A stretch of 56,377 nt of DNA from Chloroflexota bacterium (GCA_963170165.1 CAUJGQ010000010.1:1-56377); one strand, 5' to 3'. Positions 33,925 through 41,853 are shown, numbered from the stretch's first letter. The notes: a model not told the origin generated them from the sequence alone. Numbers and translations are program-made.

Positions 33925-35117
33925 CCGCGGCTCCGCCGGCACGTGTCTGCATCCTCACCTCAGTGCACGACCCGTTCGACCCGCGAATCTTCCACAAACA
34001 GGCGCGGACGCTGGCCACGGCCGGCTATTCGGTGCTGCTGCTCGCCCCGTCTTCGGTCTGCGCCACGGTCGATGGTGTGCGGGTGGTGGGGTTACCGCCG
34101 CCGCGCTCTCGCTGGGGACGGCCGCGGCTGTGGTGGCGGCTGCTGCGGGCGGCGCGGCGGACGCGGGCAGACATCTACCACTTCCATGACCCAGAACTCC
34201 TGCCGCTGGGGCTGCTGCTGGCGCGGCTCACCGGCCGGCCCGTCGTGTACGACGCGCACGAGTACTACCGCGAGGAACTGCTGACCCGCCCCTGGATTCC
34301 CCGGCGGCTACGCAGGATTGCAGCCGAGGCCGTGCACCGGATGGAGTCCCTGGCAGCCCGACGCCTGGCAGCGGTGGTGACAGTGAACGAGCACATGGCC
34401 GCTGGGTTCCGCTCCCGCGGCGCTCGCCGGGCAGTCGCCATCCACAATTACCCGTCGCTGGCTTACTTCCCCGCACCGGTCACCCATCATGACCCATCTC
34501 CCGTCGTTGTCTATGCCGGGTTGCTGAACGAGGAGCGCGGTCTTTCCACCGTCTGGCACGCCACCCGCGCGCTGCGGTTGTCGCTGCCGGACGCCTTGGT
34601 GCGCATCATCGGTCGAGTTGACTTCAGCGCGGCTCCGGCGGCGGTGTCGCGGGAGAGCAGCACTTGGGAGCAGCAGACGGCCGCTCGGTTGCAGGGCGTG
34701 ATCCCCGCGACGGAGGTGCCGGCCGCACTGGCAGCGGCGGCGGCCGGCTGGATTCCATTCCGGCCCACACCCAACAACACACGGGCCGTACCGCTCAAGC
34801 TGCTGGAGTACATGGCGGCAGGACTGCCGGTCGTTGCCTCGGACGCCGGAGTGATGGCCGCCATCGTGCGCGCGGCCGGCTGCGGCCTGCTCGTCCCGGC
34901 AGATGATCCACAGGCGCACGCGGCGGCACTGGCGCGTTTGCTGCGCAATCCGGACGACGCGCGGGCGATGGGCATCGCCGGACGGCGCGCGGTGGAGACC
35001 CGGTACACGTGGGAGGCGGAAGCGGGGCGGCTGCGGTCGCTGTACCGTGACCTGCTGGCCGGGGCCCGTCAGGCGACGATGTCGTCCTCCAGCGGGCTGG
35101 ACAGCCAGCGGGCATAG
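33921..35117 (+). CDS. Glycosyltransferase family 4
   Basis: A 398-residue GT-B enzyme. The N-terminal domain has ILTSVHDPFDPRIFHKQARTL and YDAHEYYREELL; the C-terminal domain has VVYAGLLNEERGL, GWIPFRPTPNNTRAVPLKLLEYMAAGLPVVASD split across the donor site, and LLVPADDPQAHAAALARLL. The usual EYMAAGLP motif with its Glu is intact, so it should be active. ATGA overlap couples it to the jelly-roll gene. The donor sugar cannot be read; members use GDP- or UDP-sugars with retention of configuration. Confidence 0.9.
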   Translation: MTAAPPARVCILTSVHDPFDPRIFHKQARTLATAGYSVLLLAPSSVCATVDGVRVVGLPPPRSRWGRPRLWWRLLRAARRTRADIYHFHDPELLPLGLLLARLTGRPVVYDAHEYYREELLTRPWIPRRLRRIAAEAVHRMESLAARRLAAVVTVNEHMAAGFRSRGARRAVAIHNYPSLAYFPAPVTHHDPSPVVVYAGLLNEERGLSTVWHATRALRLSLPDALVRIIGRVDFSAAPAAVSRESSTWEQQTAARLQGVIPATEVPAALAAAAAGWIPFRPTPNNTRAVPLKLLEYMAAGLPVVASDAGVMAAIVRAAGCGLLVPADDPQAHAAALARLLRNPDDARAMGIAGRRAVETRYTWEAEAGRLRSLYRDLLAGARQATMSSSSGLDSQRA

Positions 35118-35284
35118 TCGGCGTCGAAGCCGAGCACGAGCAGGATGTCCCAGCGCTCCAGGTAATAGGCGCGCTGAGCCGGGCCTTCCACGCAGCAGGC
35201 GCCCTCGCGCACGGCAAAGACGCGGCCTTCCATCGCCTTGCCACCACGCAGAAACAGCACTTTGCTGCCGGGCTCCACGGACAT
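35069..35284 (-). CDS. Small hypothetical protein (SH3-like strands)
   Basis: A 71-residue protein starting MSVEPGSKVLFLRGGKAMEGRVF, with alternating hydrophobic strands and an acidic C-terminal tail (LEDDIVA). It resembles small beta-barrel sequences but no family is recognised. GAGG precedes ATG 35284, and a perfect TATAAT -10 lies about 50 bases upstream on the same strand. Its 3' end overlaps the glycosyltransferase by 49 bases. The dedicated promoter-like element supports it being real. Confidence 0.5.
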   Translation of the reverse strand: MSVEPGSKVLFLRGGKAMEGRVFAVREGACCVEGPAQRAYYLERWDILLVLGFDADYARWLSSPLEDDIVA

Positions 35285-35334
35285 ACCGCCGCCTCGCAAC
35301 GTGTAGCCGCCGCGATTCCGCGGCGTTGTGCCAC

Positions 35335-35340
35335 ATTATA
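35335..35340 (-). promoter_or_regulatory. TATAAT -10 element for the small minus-strand gene
   Basis: The minus strand reads TATAAT at 35340-35335, an exact -10 consensus in GC-rich DNA. No good -35 is present 16-18 bases before it. It lies 50 bases upstream of the ATG at 35284. Confidence 0.45.
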
Positions 35341-35450
35341 TGCCGGCCGGACCCAGCTTCCATGGGGGAAGCAACCGAATTTCTGCCGTACCGGCGCGGC
35401 GGTTCTCAACAGCGCCGCAAACGGCCCGGCTGGCGCGAGGGCCAGACGGC

Positions 35451-36515
35451 ATGCCACGCTACAGCGGTATGCCACCACCATCGCCGCCGCCACTGATCTC
35501 CATTGTCCTGGCCGTGCGCAACGAAGCGCGGTATCTGCCGCGCTGCCTGGCGGCGCTCGCCTGCCAGGAATACCCGGGCGACCGGATCGAGGTGCTCATC
35601 GCCGATGGCGGCTCCACGGACGGCACCGCTGAGCTGGCTCGTGCCCAGGACGGCGTCACCGTGATTGACAATCCGGCGCACGTCACGCCGGCAGGGTTCA
35701 ACGCCGGCATTCGGGCAGCACGCGGTGAAGTGATCATCATCCTGGGCGCGCGGGCAGAAGTGGCCCCTGACTTCGTCGCCCAGAGCGTGGCGGCGCTGGC
35801 GCGGACTGGCGCCGATGCGGTGGGCGGCGTCGTGGATAGCCGCCCGTGGGACGCAACCAGCGCCACCGCCCGCGCGATTGCCCTGGCACTGCGCTCCCCG
35901 TTTGGCGCCGGCGGTGCCCGCTACCGCTACGCGACCACCGAGCAGGTGACCGACACCGTCAACTACGGCGCGTACCGGCGAGAGGTGTTCACCCGTATCG
36001 GGCTGTTCGATGAGGCGCTGGCATATGTGGAAGATGACGAGTTCAACTACCGGCTGCGCGCTGCCGGTGGCCGGTTGGCGCTCTCCCCCAAGATCCGCGT
36101 TACCTACTACAGCCGGCCGGCGCTCCGAGCGCTGTGGCGGCAGCAGTACCATTGGGGCCGGAACAAGCCCAAGGTCGCCCGCCGTCATCCTGGCCAGATG
36201 CGCCCGCGCCAGGCGATCCCCGCCGCCTTCGTCGCAACCGTGCTGCTGTCGTCCGTGGCCGCACCCTGTCTGCGGCCTGCCCGGCAGCTGCTGGCGGTAG
36301 TAGTGGGGATGTACGGCGCGGCGACCGTCCTGGCAACGGTGCTGGCGGCGCGCAGCGCGGCGGCCGGGCGCGATATGCCCGCTCTTGTCCGGCTGCCGCT
36401 TGCTTTTGCAGCGATGCACCTGGGCTATGGCGCCGGGATGCTGGTGGGGCTGGCGCGGCGGGTGTGGCGGGAGGACCGCGGCGCTGCGCCGGCCGGCGGA
36501 GATGGGCGGCCATGA
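35451..36515 (+). CDS. Glycosyltransferase family 2, ExoA-like
   Basis: A 354-residue protein: an N-terminal GT-A domain (ISIVLAVRNEARYLPRCLAAL, VLIADGGSTDGT) and two to three C-terminal helices, the plan of ExoA-type succinoglycan glycosyltransferases. EDDEFNYRL is the conserved acceptor-side acidic motif and WRQQYHWGRNK is the family's late arginine-rich segment. The usual D-A-H metal-binding triad is replaced by LGARAEVAPDF, so the catalytic metal ligand is altered. The start is uncertain between ATG 35451 and ATG 35469; the longer frame upstream is non-coding. It overlaps the methyltransferase by ATGA. Confidence 0.82.
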   Translation: MPRYSGMPPPSPPPLISIVLAVRNEARYLPRCLAALACQEYPGDRIEVLIADGGSTDGTAELARAQDGVTVIDNPAHVTPAGFNAGIRAARGEVIIILGARAEVAPDFVAQSVAALARTGADAVGGVVDSRPWDATSATARAIALALRSPFGAGGARYRYATTEQVTDTVNYGAYRREVFTRIGLFDEALAYVEDDEFNYRLRAAGGRLALSPKIRVTYYSRPALRALWRQQYHWGRNKPKVARRHPGQMRPRQAIPAAFVATVLLSSVAAPCLRPARQLLAVVVGMYGAATVLATVLAARSAAAGRDMPALVRLPLAFAAMHLGYGAGMLVGLARRVWREDRGAAPAGGDGRP

Positions 36516-37198
36516 GCGAGTTGGAGCGCATCCGCCGGGTGTACGCCCGCCGCCGGGCCGAGGGCAGAGAGGCCCGCTACACCGTATTTGAGCGTGGCAA
36601 TCTGTTCCGGCTGCTGACGCTGGAGCGCGACCTTGTAGCGGCGCTGGCAGCAGAGGGACTGACCGAGATGCCAGCACTGCGGGCGCTGGATGCGGGCTGT
36701 GGCGGCGGCTGGTGGCTGCGCACGCTGCTGCGCTGGGGTGCGCGACCAGAACATCTGGCCGGGATCGACCTGTTGCCGGAGGCCATAGCCGCCGCCCGCG
36801 CCGTGCATCCCGACGTGCGCATTGAGCAGGGCACCGCCGAGCGGTTGCCGTTCTCGGACGGCAGCTTCGACCTGGTCTCACAGTTCACGGTGTTCAGCTC
36901 CATCCTGGACCGGCCGATGCAGCGGCGGATTGCGGCAGAGCTGGTGCGGGTGCTCAGGCCTGGTGGTGTGGTGCTGTGGTACGATTTCACGGTCAATCCT
37001 GGGAATCGGGACACGCGTGGCATCCGTAGGGACGAACTGGCGGCGCTGTTTCCCGCATGCCGGCTGCGCTGCCGCCGCGTCACGCTGGCCCCGCCACTTG
37101 CCCGGCTGATTACCTCCCGCTCCTGGCTGGCGGCAGCAGCCCTGGAGTCCATCCCACTGTTGCGCACTCATCTGCTTGCCACGATACGCCGCCCATGA
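36512..37198 (+). CDS. Class I SAM-dependent methyltransferase
   Basis: A 228-residue enzyme. Motif I is ALDAGCGGGWWLRTLL (about 57-72), motif II has GIDLLPEAIAAAR, and AERLPFSDGSFDLVSQFTVF followed by VLRPGGVVLWYDF completes the Methyltransf_11 pattern. It should transfer a methyl group from S-adenosylmethionine to a sugar or a lipid-linked glycan in this locus. Both ends are in ATGA overlap with neighbours, so it is translated together with the GT2 and the aminotransferase. The exact acceptor is unknown. Confidence 0.87.
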   Translation: MSELERIRRVYARRRAEGREARYTVFERGNLFRLLTLERDLVAALAAEGLTEMPALRALDAGCGGGWWLRTLLRWGARPEHLAGIDLLPEAIAAARAVHPDVRIEQGTAERLPFSDGSFDLVSQFTVFSSILDRPMQRRIAAELVRVLRPGGVVLWYDFTVNPGNRDTRGIRRDELAALFPACRLRCRRVTLAPPLARLITSRSWLAAAALESIPLLRTHLLATIRRP

Positions 37199-38358
37199 CG
37201 CACACCGACCCGCTGCCCTATAACCGCCCAGATATCACCGAAGAAGAAATCGCCGAGGTCGTGGCGACGCTGCGCTCCGGCTGGCTGACGACTGGCCCGC
37301 GCGCCGCCCGGCTGGAGCAGGAGTTCGCCGCCTACACGGGCGCGGCCCACGCTCTGGCGCTCAACTCCGCCACGGCCGCCCTGCATCTCGGCCTGGAGGC
37401 CGCCGGGGTGAGCGCGGGTGATGAGGTCATCACGACGCCGCTCACCTTCGCCGCGTGCGCCAACGTCATCGTTCATCTGGGCGCAGCGCCGGTGCTGGCA
37501 GATGTGTGCGCCGACGACCTGAACATCGACCCCGAGCAGGTCGAGCGCCACATCACCCCCCGCACGAAAGCCGTGATGGCTGTCCATTACGCAGGGCAGC
37601 CCTGCCAGATGGATGCCCTGCTGGACCTGTGCCGCCGCCGCGGGCTCTTCCTGCTGGAGGACGCCGCCCACGCCACCGGCGCGATGTACCGCGGGCAAAT
37701 GATCGGTGCGCTGGGCGACGCGACGGCGTTCAGCTTCTACGCGACCAAGAACCTGACGACGGGCGAGGGGGGGATGCTCACCACCAACCGGCCCGAGGTG
37801 GCGGAGCGGGCACGAATCATGACGCTACACGGCATGAACCGTGACGCCTGGAAGCGCTATGACCGCGGCGGCTCCTGGTATTACGAGGTGGTGGCTCCCG
37901 GCTACAAGTACAACATGCCGGATATCGCCGCCGCGCTGGGCCAGGTGCAACTGCGCCGGCTGGAGGAGATGAACGCCCGTCGCGCCGCGCTCGCCATGCG
38001 CCTCTCCGCCGCACTGGCGGACTGCGAGCCCATCCAGCTGCCCGACGCCCGCCCGGAGGTACGGCACGTCTGGCATCTGTACGTTATCCGCATCCGGGCC
38101 GAGGCCTTGCGGATCGACCGTGCCCGCTTCATTGAGGAACTGGCGGCGCGCGGCGTAAGCACGTCCGTCCATTTCATCCCGATTCACTACCACCCGTACT
38201 ACCGTGAAGGGTTCGGATTTGAGCGTGGCAGCCTGCCCGTGACGGAAGGGGAGTACGAGCGGCTGATCTCCCTGCCGCTGTATCCAACGATGACCGAGGC
38301 TGACGTGGACCGGGTGGCGGACGCGGTGCGCGATGTGGCGCGGGAGTGGCGGCGGTGA
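37195..38358 (+). CDS. DegT/DnrJ/EryC1 sugar aminotransferase (PglE-like)
   Basis: A 387-residue PLP enzyme. It begins PLPYNRPDITEEEIAEVV, has AHALALNSATAALHLGLEA, the LLEDAAHATG PLP-aspartate segment and FYATKNLTTGEGGML with Lys185 as the PLP lysine. Enzymes of this group aminate 4-keto-6-deoxy nucleotide sugars. With the downstream phosphoglycosyltransferase and CapD/PglF-like dehydratase it would form a UDP-4-amino-sugar branch like that of bacillosamine synthesis. The C-terminus overlaps the next gene by GTGA. UDP-GlcNAc-derived substrate is an inference. Confidence 0.92.
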   Translation: MTHTDPLPYNRPDITEEEIAEVVATLRSGWLTTGPRAARLEQEFAAYTGAAHALALNSATAALHLGLEAAGVSAGDEVITTPLTFAACANVIVHLGAAPVLADVCADDLNIDPEQVERHITPRTKAVMAVHYAGQPCQMDALLDLCRRRGLFLLEDAAHATGAMYRGQMIGALGDATAFSFYATKNLTTGEGGMLTTNRPEVAERARIMTLHGMNRDAWKRYDRGGSWYYEVVAPGYKYNMPDIAAALGQVQLRRLEEMNARRAALAMRLSAALADCEPIQLPDARPEVRHVWHLYVIRIRAEALRIDRARFIEELAARGVSTSVHFIPIHYHPYYREGFGFERGSLPVTEGEYERLISLPLYPTMTEADVDRVADAVRDVAREWRR

Positions 38359-38957
38359 CGGCACGGCTGAGCCCAATGCGCCGGCTGCTTGATCTGTACA
38401 TCGCCGGTGTGGGGCTGGCACTGGTGTGGCCGCTCCTGGCGCTGCTGGCGCTGCTCATCCGGCTGGAGTCACCTGGTTCGCCCATCTTCACCCAGCAGCG
38501 CGTTGGTCTACGCGGCCGGCCGTTTACCATCTACAAGTTTCGCTCTATGCGCCGGGACGCGCCCGCCGCCGCTGTCCACGTGGACGACTTCTCCAGCTTT
38601 GTGTTCACGCCGCAGGGCCACGATCCCCGCCGTACGCGCCTGGGCGGCGTGGTGCGCCGTACCAGCTTCGATGAGGCGCCGCAGCTGCTCAACGTCCTGC
38701 GCGGGCAGATGACCATCGTCGGCCCGCGCCCGGAGATCCCTGATGTCGTGGCCCAGTACCCTCCCTCCTACCACCGCCGTCACGACGTGCTCCCCGGCAT
38801 CACCGGCTTGGCGCAGATCCACGGCCGCTCCGACCTGCCATACGCCTGCGTGATGGCCTGGGACCTTGCGTACGTCCGCCACCGAACGGACGCCCTCGAT
38901 GCCGCGATCCTGCTGCGCACGGCGTTGCCGGTGCTGACGGGCGAAGGGGCGCGATAG
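38355..38957 (+). CDS. Small phosphoglycosyltransferase (PglC/WcaJ-C type)
   Basis: A 200-residue monotopic enzyme with a single N-terminal membrane segment (about 12-38), followed by the catalytic core: PIFTQQRVGLRGRPFTIYKFRSMR, then RTSFDEAPQLLNVLRGQM, IVGPRPEIP and a late PGITGLAQIHGRS. These are the conserved features of initiating phosphoglycosyltransferases, including the DE pair that forms the phospho-sugar intermediate. It would transfer a sugar phosphate from a UDP-sugar to undecaprenyl phosphate. GTG 38355 overlaps the aminotransferase stop (GTGA); GTG 38346 is an alternative three codons earlier. Confidence 0.93.
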   Translation: MTARLSPMRRLLDLYIAGVGLALVWPLLALLALLIRLESPGSPIFTQQRVGLRGRPFTIYKFRSMRRDAPAAAVHVDDFSSFVFTPQGHDPRRTRLGGVVRRTSFDEAPQLLNVLRGQMTIVGPRPEIPDVVAQYPPSYHRRHDVLPGITGLAQIHGRSDLPYACVMAWDLAYVRHRTDALDAAILLRTALPVLTGEGAR

Positions 38958-39041
38958 GGGCAGCTTATGGGGTCAGGAAACAGGGAACAGCGGGCGTCAC
39001 TCGCCTTCACCCGCCGGCCAGCGAAGGGGCCGGGGGGTGGA

Positions 39042-39068
39042 GGTCAAGGCCTGCTGACCCGCTATACT
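39042..39068 (+). promoter_or_regulatory. capD promoter with inverted repeat
   Basis: TATACT at 39063-39068 is a strong -10. Transcription would start about five bases before ATG 39080, so the mRNA is nearly leaderless. GGTCA (39042-39046) and TGACC (39055-39059), eight bases apart, cover the -35 position and may be an operator. No canonical -35 is present. A ribosome-binding site is absent. Confidence 0.5.
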
Positions 39069-39079
39069 GAGCGCAGCGT

Positions 39080-40960
39080 ATGATCCCACGTACCTACCGC
39101 TCAGCCTTGCGACTGCTTATCGAAGTGCTGCTAGACGGCGCCATCGTCGCCAGCAGTTACTGGGTGGGGCTGTTGCTCCGCTTCGACGGGGACATCCCCG
39201 CCGCGTCGTGGGAGGCCTTCCGCCAGACGGTGCCGCTGATTGTGCTGGCCTACCTGGTGGCCAATGTGCTCAGCGGCGTCTATCGCACCGCCTGGCAGTA
39301 CGGCGGGCTGGGCGACGTCCTTAACCTGGGTCGCGGTGTGCTGGCGGTCACGGCCGCCATCGTGCTGTACAACCTCACACGAGATGAACGCCACCTGCCA
39401 TTGTCCGTCAATGTCATCGCCGGGGCGGTCACCTTCCTGGGGATGGCCTTCTGGAAGATGATGCCGCGGCTGCGGGCCCATCGCTTTCATCGTGTGCGCC
39501 GCGCCGCCGACCACCGGGCCAAGCGGCTGCTGATCATCGGCGCGGGCAACACCGGGCAGTTGGTGGCGCGCGAGTTCCTGCAACACCGCGACTGGGAATT
39601 CCGCCCCATCTGCTTTGCCGATGACGACCCCGCCAAGCGGGGCAAGCGCGTTCACGGCGTGCCGGTGGCGGGCAGCACCAACGACCTCACGGAGCTGGTG
39701 GACCGTTTCCGGATTGACGTCGTAGCGCTGGCGGTGGCCTCGGCCTCGCGGGTGCGGGTGCGCGAGCTGCTCGGCGTCTGCCAGGCCGCAGGCGTGCCCG
39801 TGCGCATGGTGCCGGGGTTACCGGAGATCGTCCAGGACCCGCACACGTTGTCGCACCTGCGCGAGGTGACGGTCGAAGACCTGCTCGGACGCGACCCCGT
39901 CGAAATCGACTACAGCCAGTGCCTGGAGACCATTCGCAATCAAGTCGTGCTGATCACCGGCGCGGCGGGTTCCATCGGCGCCGAACTGGCACGGCAAGCG
40001 CTCAGCTTCCGGCCGGCGGGACTGCATCTGCTGGACAACAATGAGACCGGCCTGTTCGAGCTGGCGCAGGAGCTTCAGCGGGAGGCCGCCGAGCACGGCG
40101 TAGACCTGCGGCTGTGGCCGGCCACCATCGCCGCTGGGGACAAGCTGGCACGCGTGTTCGCCGCGGTGCGCCCGGCACTCGTGTTCCACGCCGCCGCGTA
40201 TAAGCATGTCGGCCTGATGGAGGAGCATCCAGACGAAGCGTTCCGCGTCAACGTGCTCGGCACACGCAACGTCTTTCGGGCGGCGGCGGCAGCGGGCGCG
40301 GCCAAGGTGGTGTTCATCACCACGGATAAGGCTGTGAAGCCCGTCTCAGCCTATGGCGCCACCAAGCGCATCGGCGAGTTGCTGGTGCTGGCAGCAGCGG
40401 AGCAGCGCACGAGCGCCACGGTGTTCTGTGCCGTCCGCTTTGGCAACGTCATCGGCAGCCGGGGCAGCGTGGTGCCGCTGTTCAACCGCCAGATTCAGCA
40501 GGGCGCGCCGATCAGCATCACCGATCCTGACGCCGCCCGGTACTTCCTCACTATCCCTGAGGCCGTCAGTCTGGTGATTCAGGCGGCGGCCTTCGCTCAG
40601 CAGGGGCAGATCTTCATGCTGGATATGGGCGAGGAGGTCCGCATTCTCGACCTGGCGGAGAAGATGATCCGTCTGCGCGGCCTCACCCCGGGCGCGGATG
40701 TGCCCATTATCTACACCGGGCTGCGACCGGGGGAGAAGGTCCGTGAAGAGCTGGTAGCGGACCACGAGCAGCAAACCGCCACCCATCACCCCAAGGTGAT
40801 GCTCACCTTCGCCGGTGGGCCGGTGCCCGCGGTGGAACTGGAGCGGCAGATCGACGCTCTGGCCACCCGCCTGGAGCAGCCAGAGCGCACCGCGTTCATC
40901 GAGCAGATCCACCGCCTGGCGCGGCTCGGACCGGCTGGCGCGCCCGTCCCCGAGCGCTAG
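39080..40960 (+). CDS. CapD/PglF/WbpM-like nucleotide-sugar dehydratase
   Basis: A 626-residue membrane-anchored enzyme: about four N-terminal helices (to 130), a CoA-binding-like/first Rossmann domain with LLIIGAGNTGQLVA (about 150), then the catalytic Rossmann domain with LITGAAGSIGAELARQAL, AAYKHVGLMEEHP and FITTDKAVKPVSAYGATKR. Long family members remove water from UDP-GlcNAc at C4/C6. They usually carry Met in place of the catalytic Tyr (xxxM-GATK); here Tyr425 and Lys429 form a YxxxK pair. It closes the glycan locus and has its own promoter. Confidence 0.92.
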   Translation: MIPRTYRSALRLLIEVLLDGAIVASSYWVGLLLRFDGDIPAASWEAFRQTVPLIVLAYLVANVLSGVYRTAWQYGGLGDVLNLGRGVLAVTAAIVLYNLTRDERHLPLSVNVIAGAVTFLGMAFWKMMPRLRAHRFHRVRRAADHRAKRLLIIGAGNTGQLVAREFLQHRDWEFRPICFADDDPAKRGKRVHGVPVAGSTNDLTELVDRFRIDVVALAVASASRVRVRELLGVCQAAGVPVRMVPGLPEIVQDPHTLSHLREVTVEDLLGRDPVEIDYSQCLETIRNQVVLITGAAGSIGAELARQALSFRPAGLHLLDNNETGLFELAQELQREAAEHGVDLRLWPATIAAGDKLARVFAAVRPALVFHAAAYKHVGLMEEHPDEAFRVNVLGTRNVFRAAAAAGAAKVVFITTDKAVKPVSAYGATKRIGELLVLAAAEQRTSATVFCAVRFGNVIGSRGSVVPLFNRQIQQGAPISITDPDAARYFLTIPEAVSLVIQAAAFAQQGQIFMLDMGEEVRILDLAEKMIRLRGLTPGADVPIIYTGLRPGEKVREELVADHEQQTATHHPKVMLTFAGGPVPAVELERQIDALATRLEQPERTAFIEQIHRLARLGPAGAPVPER

Positions 40961-41166
40961 CGCATCCGGGGCGCATGCAACGCGCCGTTGGCGATGGGCT
41001 CATCGATGTACAGGTCGCCGTTGCGGATCTTGATGTTAAAGCCGCAGGCGGGGTTGGTGCAGGCCCATGCCTTGAAGTGAATCGCCGCCCCCTGGCTGCC
41101 GAAGTCCGACAGCGGAACCAGGTCACCACGCTCGCACTTGCGACACAGCGGGAACATCAACTCCAC
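40957..41166 (-). CDS. Small zinc-ribbon protein
   Basis: A 69-residue protein with CRKC near residue 8-11 and CTNPAC near 36-41, two Cys pairs set to bind one zinc. The rest is polar with one strand pattern (GFNIKIRNGDLYI). GGTGGAG precedes ATG 41166 at about 5 bases. The stop overlaps the capD stop by four bases, convergent. No family is named with confidence; it looks like one of the small zinc-ribbon proteins common in Chloroflexota. Confidence 0.7.
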   Translation of the reverse strand: MELMFPLCRKCERGDLVPLSDFGSQGAAIHFKAWACTNPACGFNIKIRNGDLYIDEPIANGALHAPRMR

Positions 41167-41312
41167 CGGCCACCTCCCCAGAACCCCTCACTCGTCCGGG
41201 GAGTCTACCACGGGCGCAAACGCTTGTGAACCGGGCAATCCGAACTAGTGCTACCTTTCGGCGGTCTCCGAACGTCCCGGCCCGCGGTGATTTCATGGAT
41301 GGGTCTGGGAGC

Positions 41313-41483
41313 TTAGCGCAGCCCCGGATAGGCGCCGCTGCCCGTCTGCGAGGCCGGCGGCGTCCACTTGGGGAACACGCCGATGAACGTTGGTTGGCCG
41401 TTGGGCGAGATGGACCAGCCGCCGAACGAGAGATTCCGTGGAAAGCCAGTGTAGCCGCTTGTTGGCCAAACAGTCTCACGCAT
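41313..41483 (-). CDS. 56-residue orphan peptide
   Basis: A 56-residue product beginning MRETVWPTSGYTGFPRNLSF, then GGWSISPNGQPTFIGVFPKW and a Pro/Gly/Ser tail. It has an ideal AAGGAGGAGG ribosome site seven bases before ATG 41483, far stronger than most genes here. Composition is unusual for this genome: rich in Gly, Pro, Trp, Phe and Ser and poor in Ala. No family is recognised, no signal peptide is visible, and no peptide-modifying enzyme is adjacent. It lies between a zinc-ribbon gene and the two-component system. Confidence 0.6.
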   Translation of the reverse strand: MRETVWPTSGYTGFPRNLSFGGWSISPNGQPTFIGVFPKWTPPASQTGSGAYPGLR

Positions 41484-41853
41484 GGGTGCCTCCTCCTTGG
41501 AACCTGCCTGCCGCTGCCGGTCTGTTTCCGGCTCAACCACCATGCCCGGCGGCGGACGGCGTGGCAGTCGCACGCACGACACCGCCGCCGTGCGCCAGGC
41601 GACACCTCCTGCCGGACGCCCTCACTTAACGAAGATTTGACAACTCGTTAGGGCGGGATTAGCCCATGGCTGGTCTGCCGCGGGCATGATGTGAATGTGC
41701 CGAGACGGTGCTCCTCCTGATGCGAGGCCCGGCGGCGGGGAGAAGGAACGGGCTCCTCGCTTGCCGGGCTTTCGCATGTTCGGGGAGGTGTGCCACGGTG
41801 GGGACAAAGGCGCTACCCTCAGGGCGGGCGAGCCGTTGCTGCCCGGAGGGCAC
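41484..41853. other. Intergenic region upstream of the response regulator
   Basis: 370 bases with no convincing gene. TAACGA (41627-41632) and TCGTTA (41645-41650) form an inverted repeat around TTGACA (41637-41642), which has TAGCCC 17 bases downstream. A second -10-like TACCCT lies at 41814-41819, nearer the response regulator, which has CGGAGGG just before its ATG. Either promoter could start the two-component operon. Confidence 0.45.

Noticed and set aside
35406-36881. 491-codon minus-strand frame opposite the GT2 and methyltransferase
   Set aside because: No domain resemblance; composition matches antisense of GC-rich genes.
41313-41483. RiPP biosynthetic cluster
   Set aside because: No radical-SAM, YcaO, lanthionine or protease/transporter gene is adjacent; the peptide has no obvious leader/core division.
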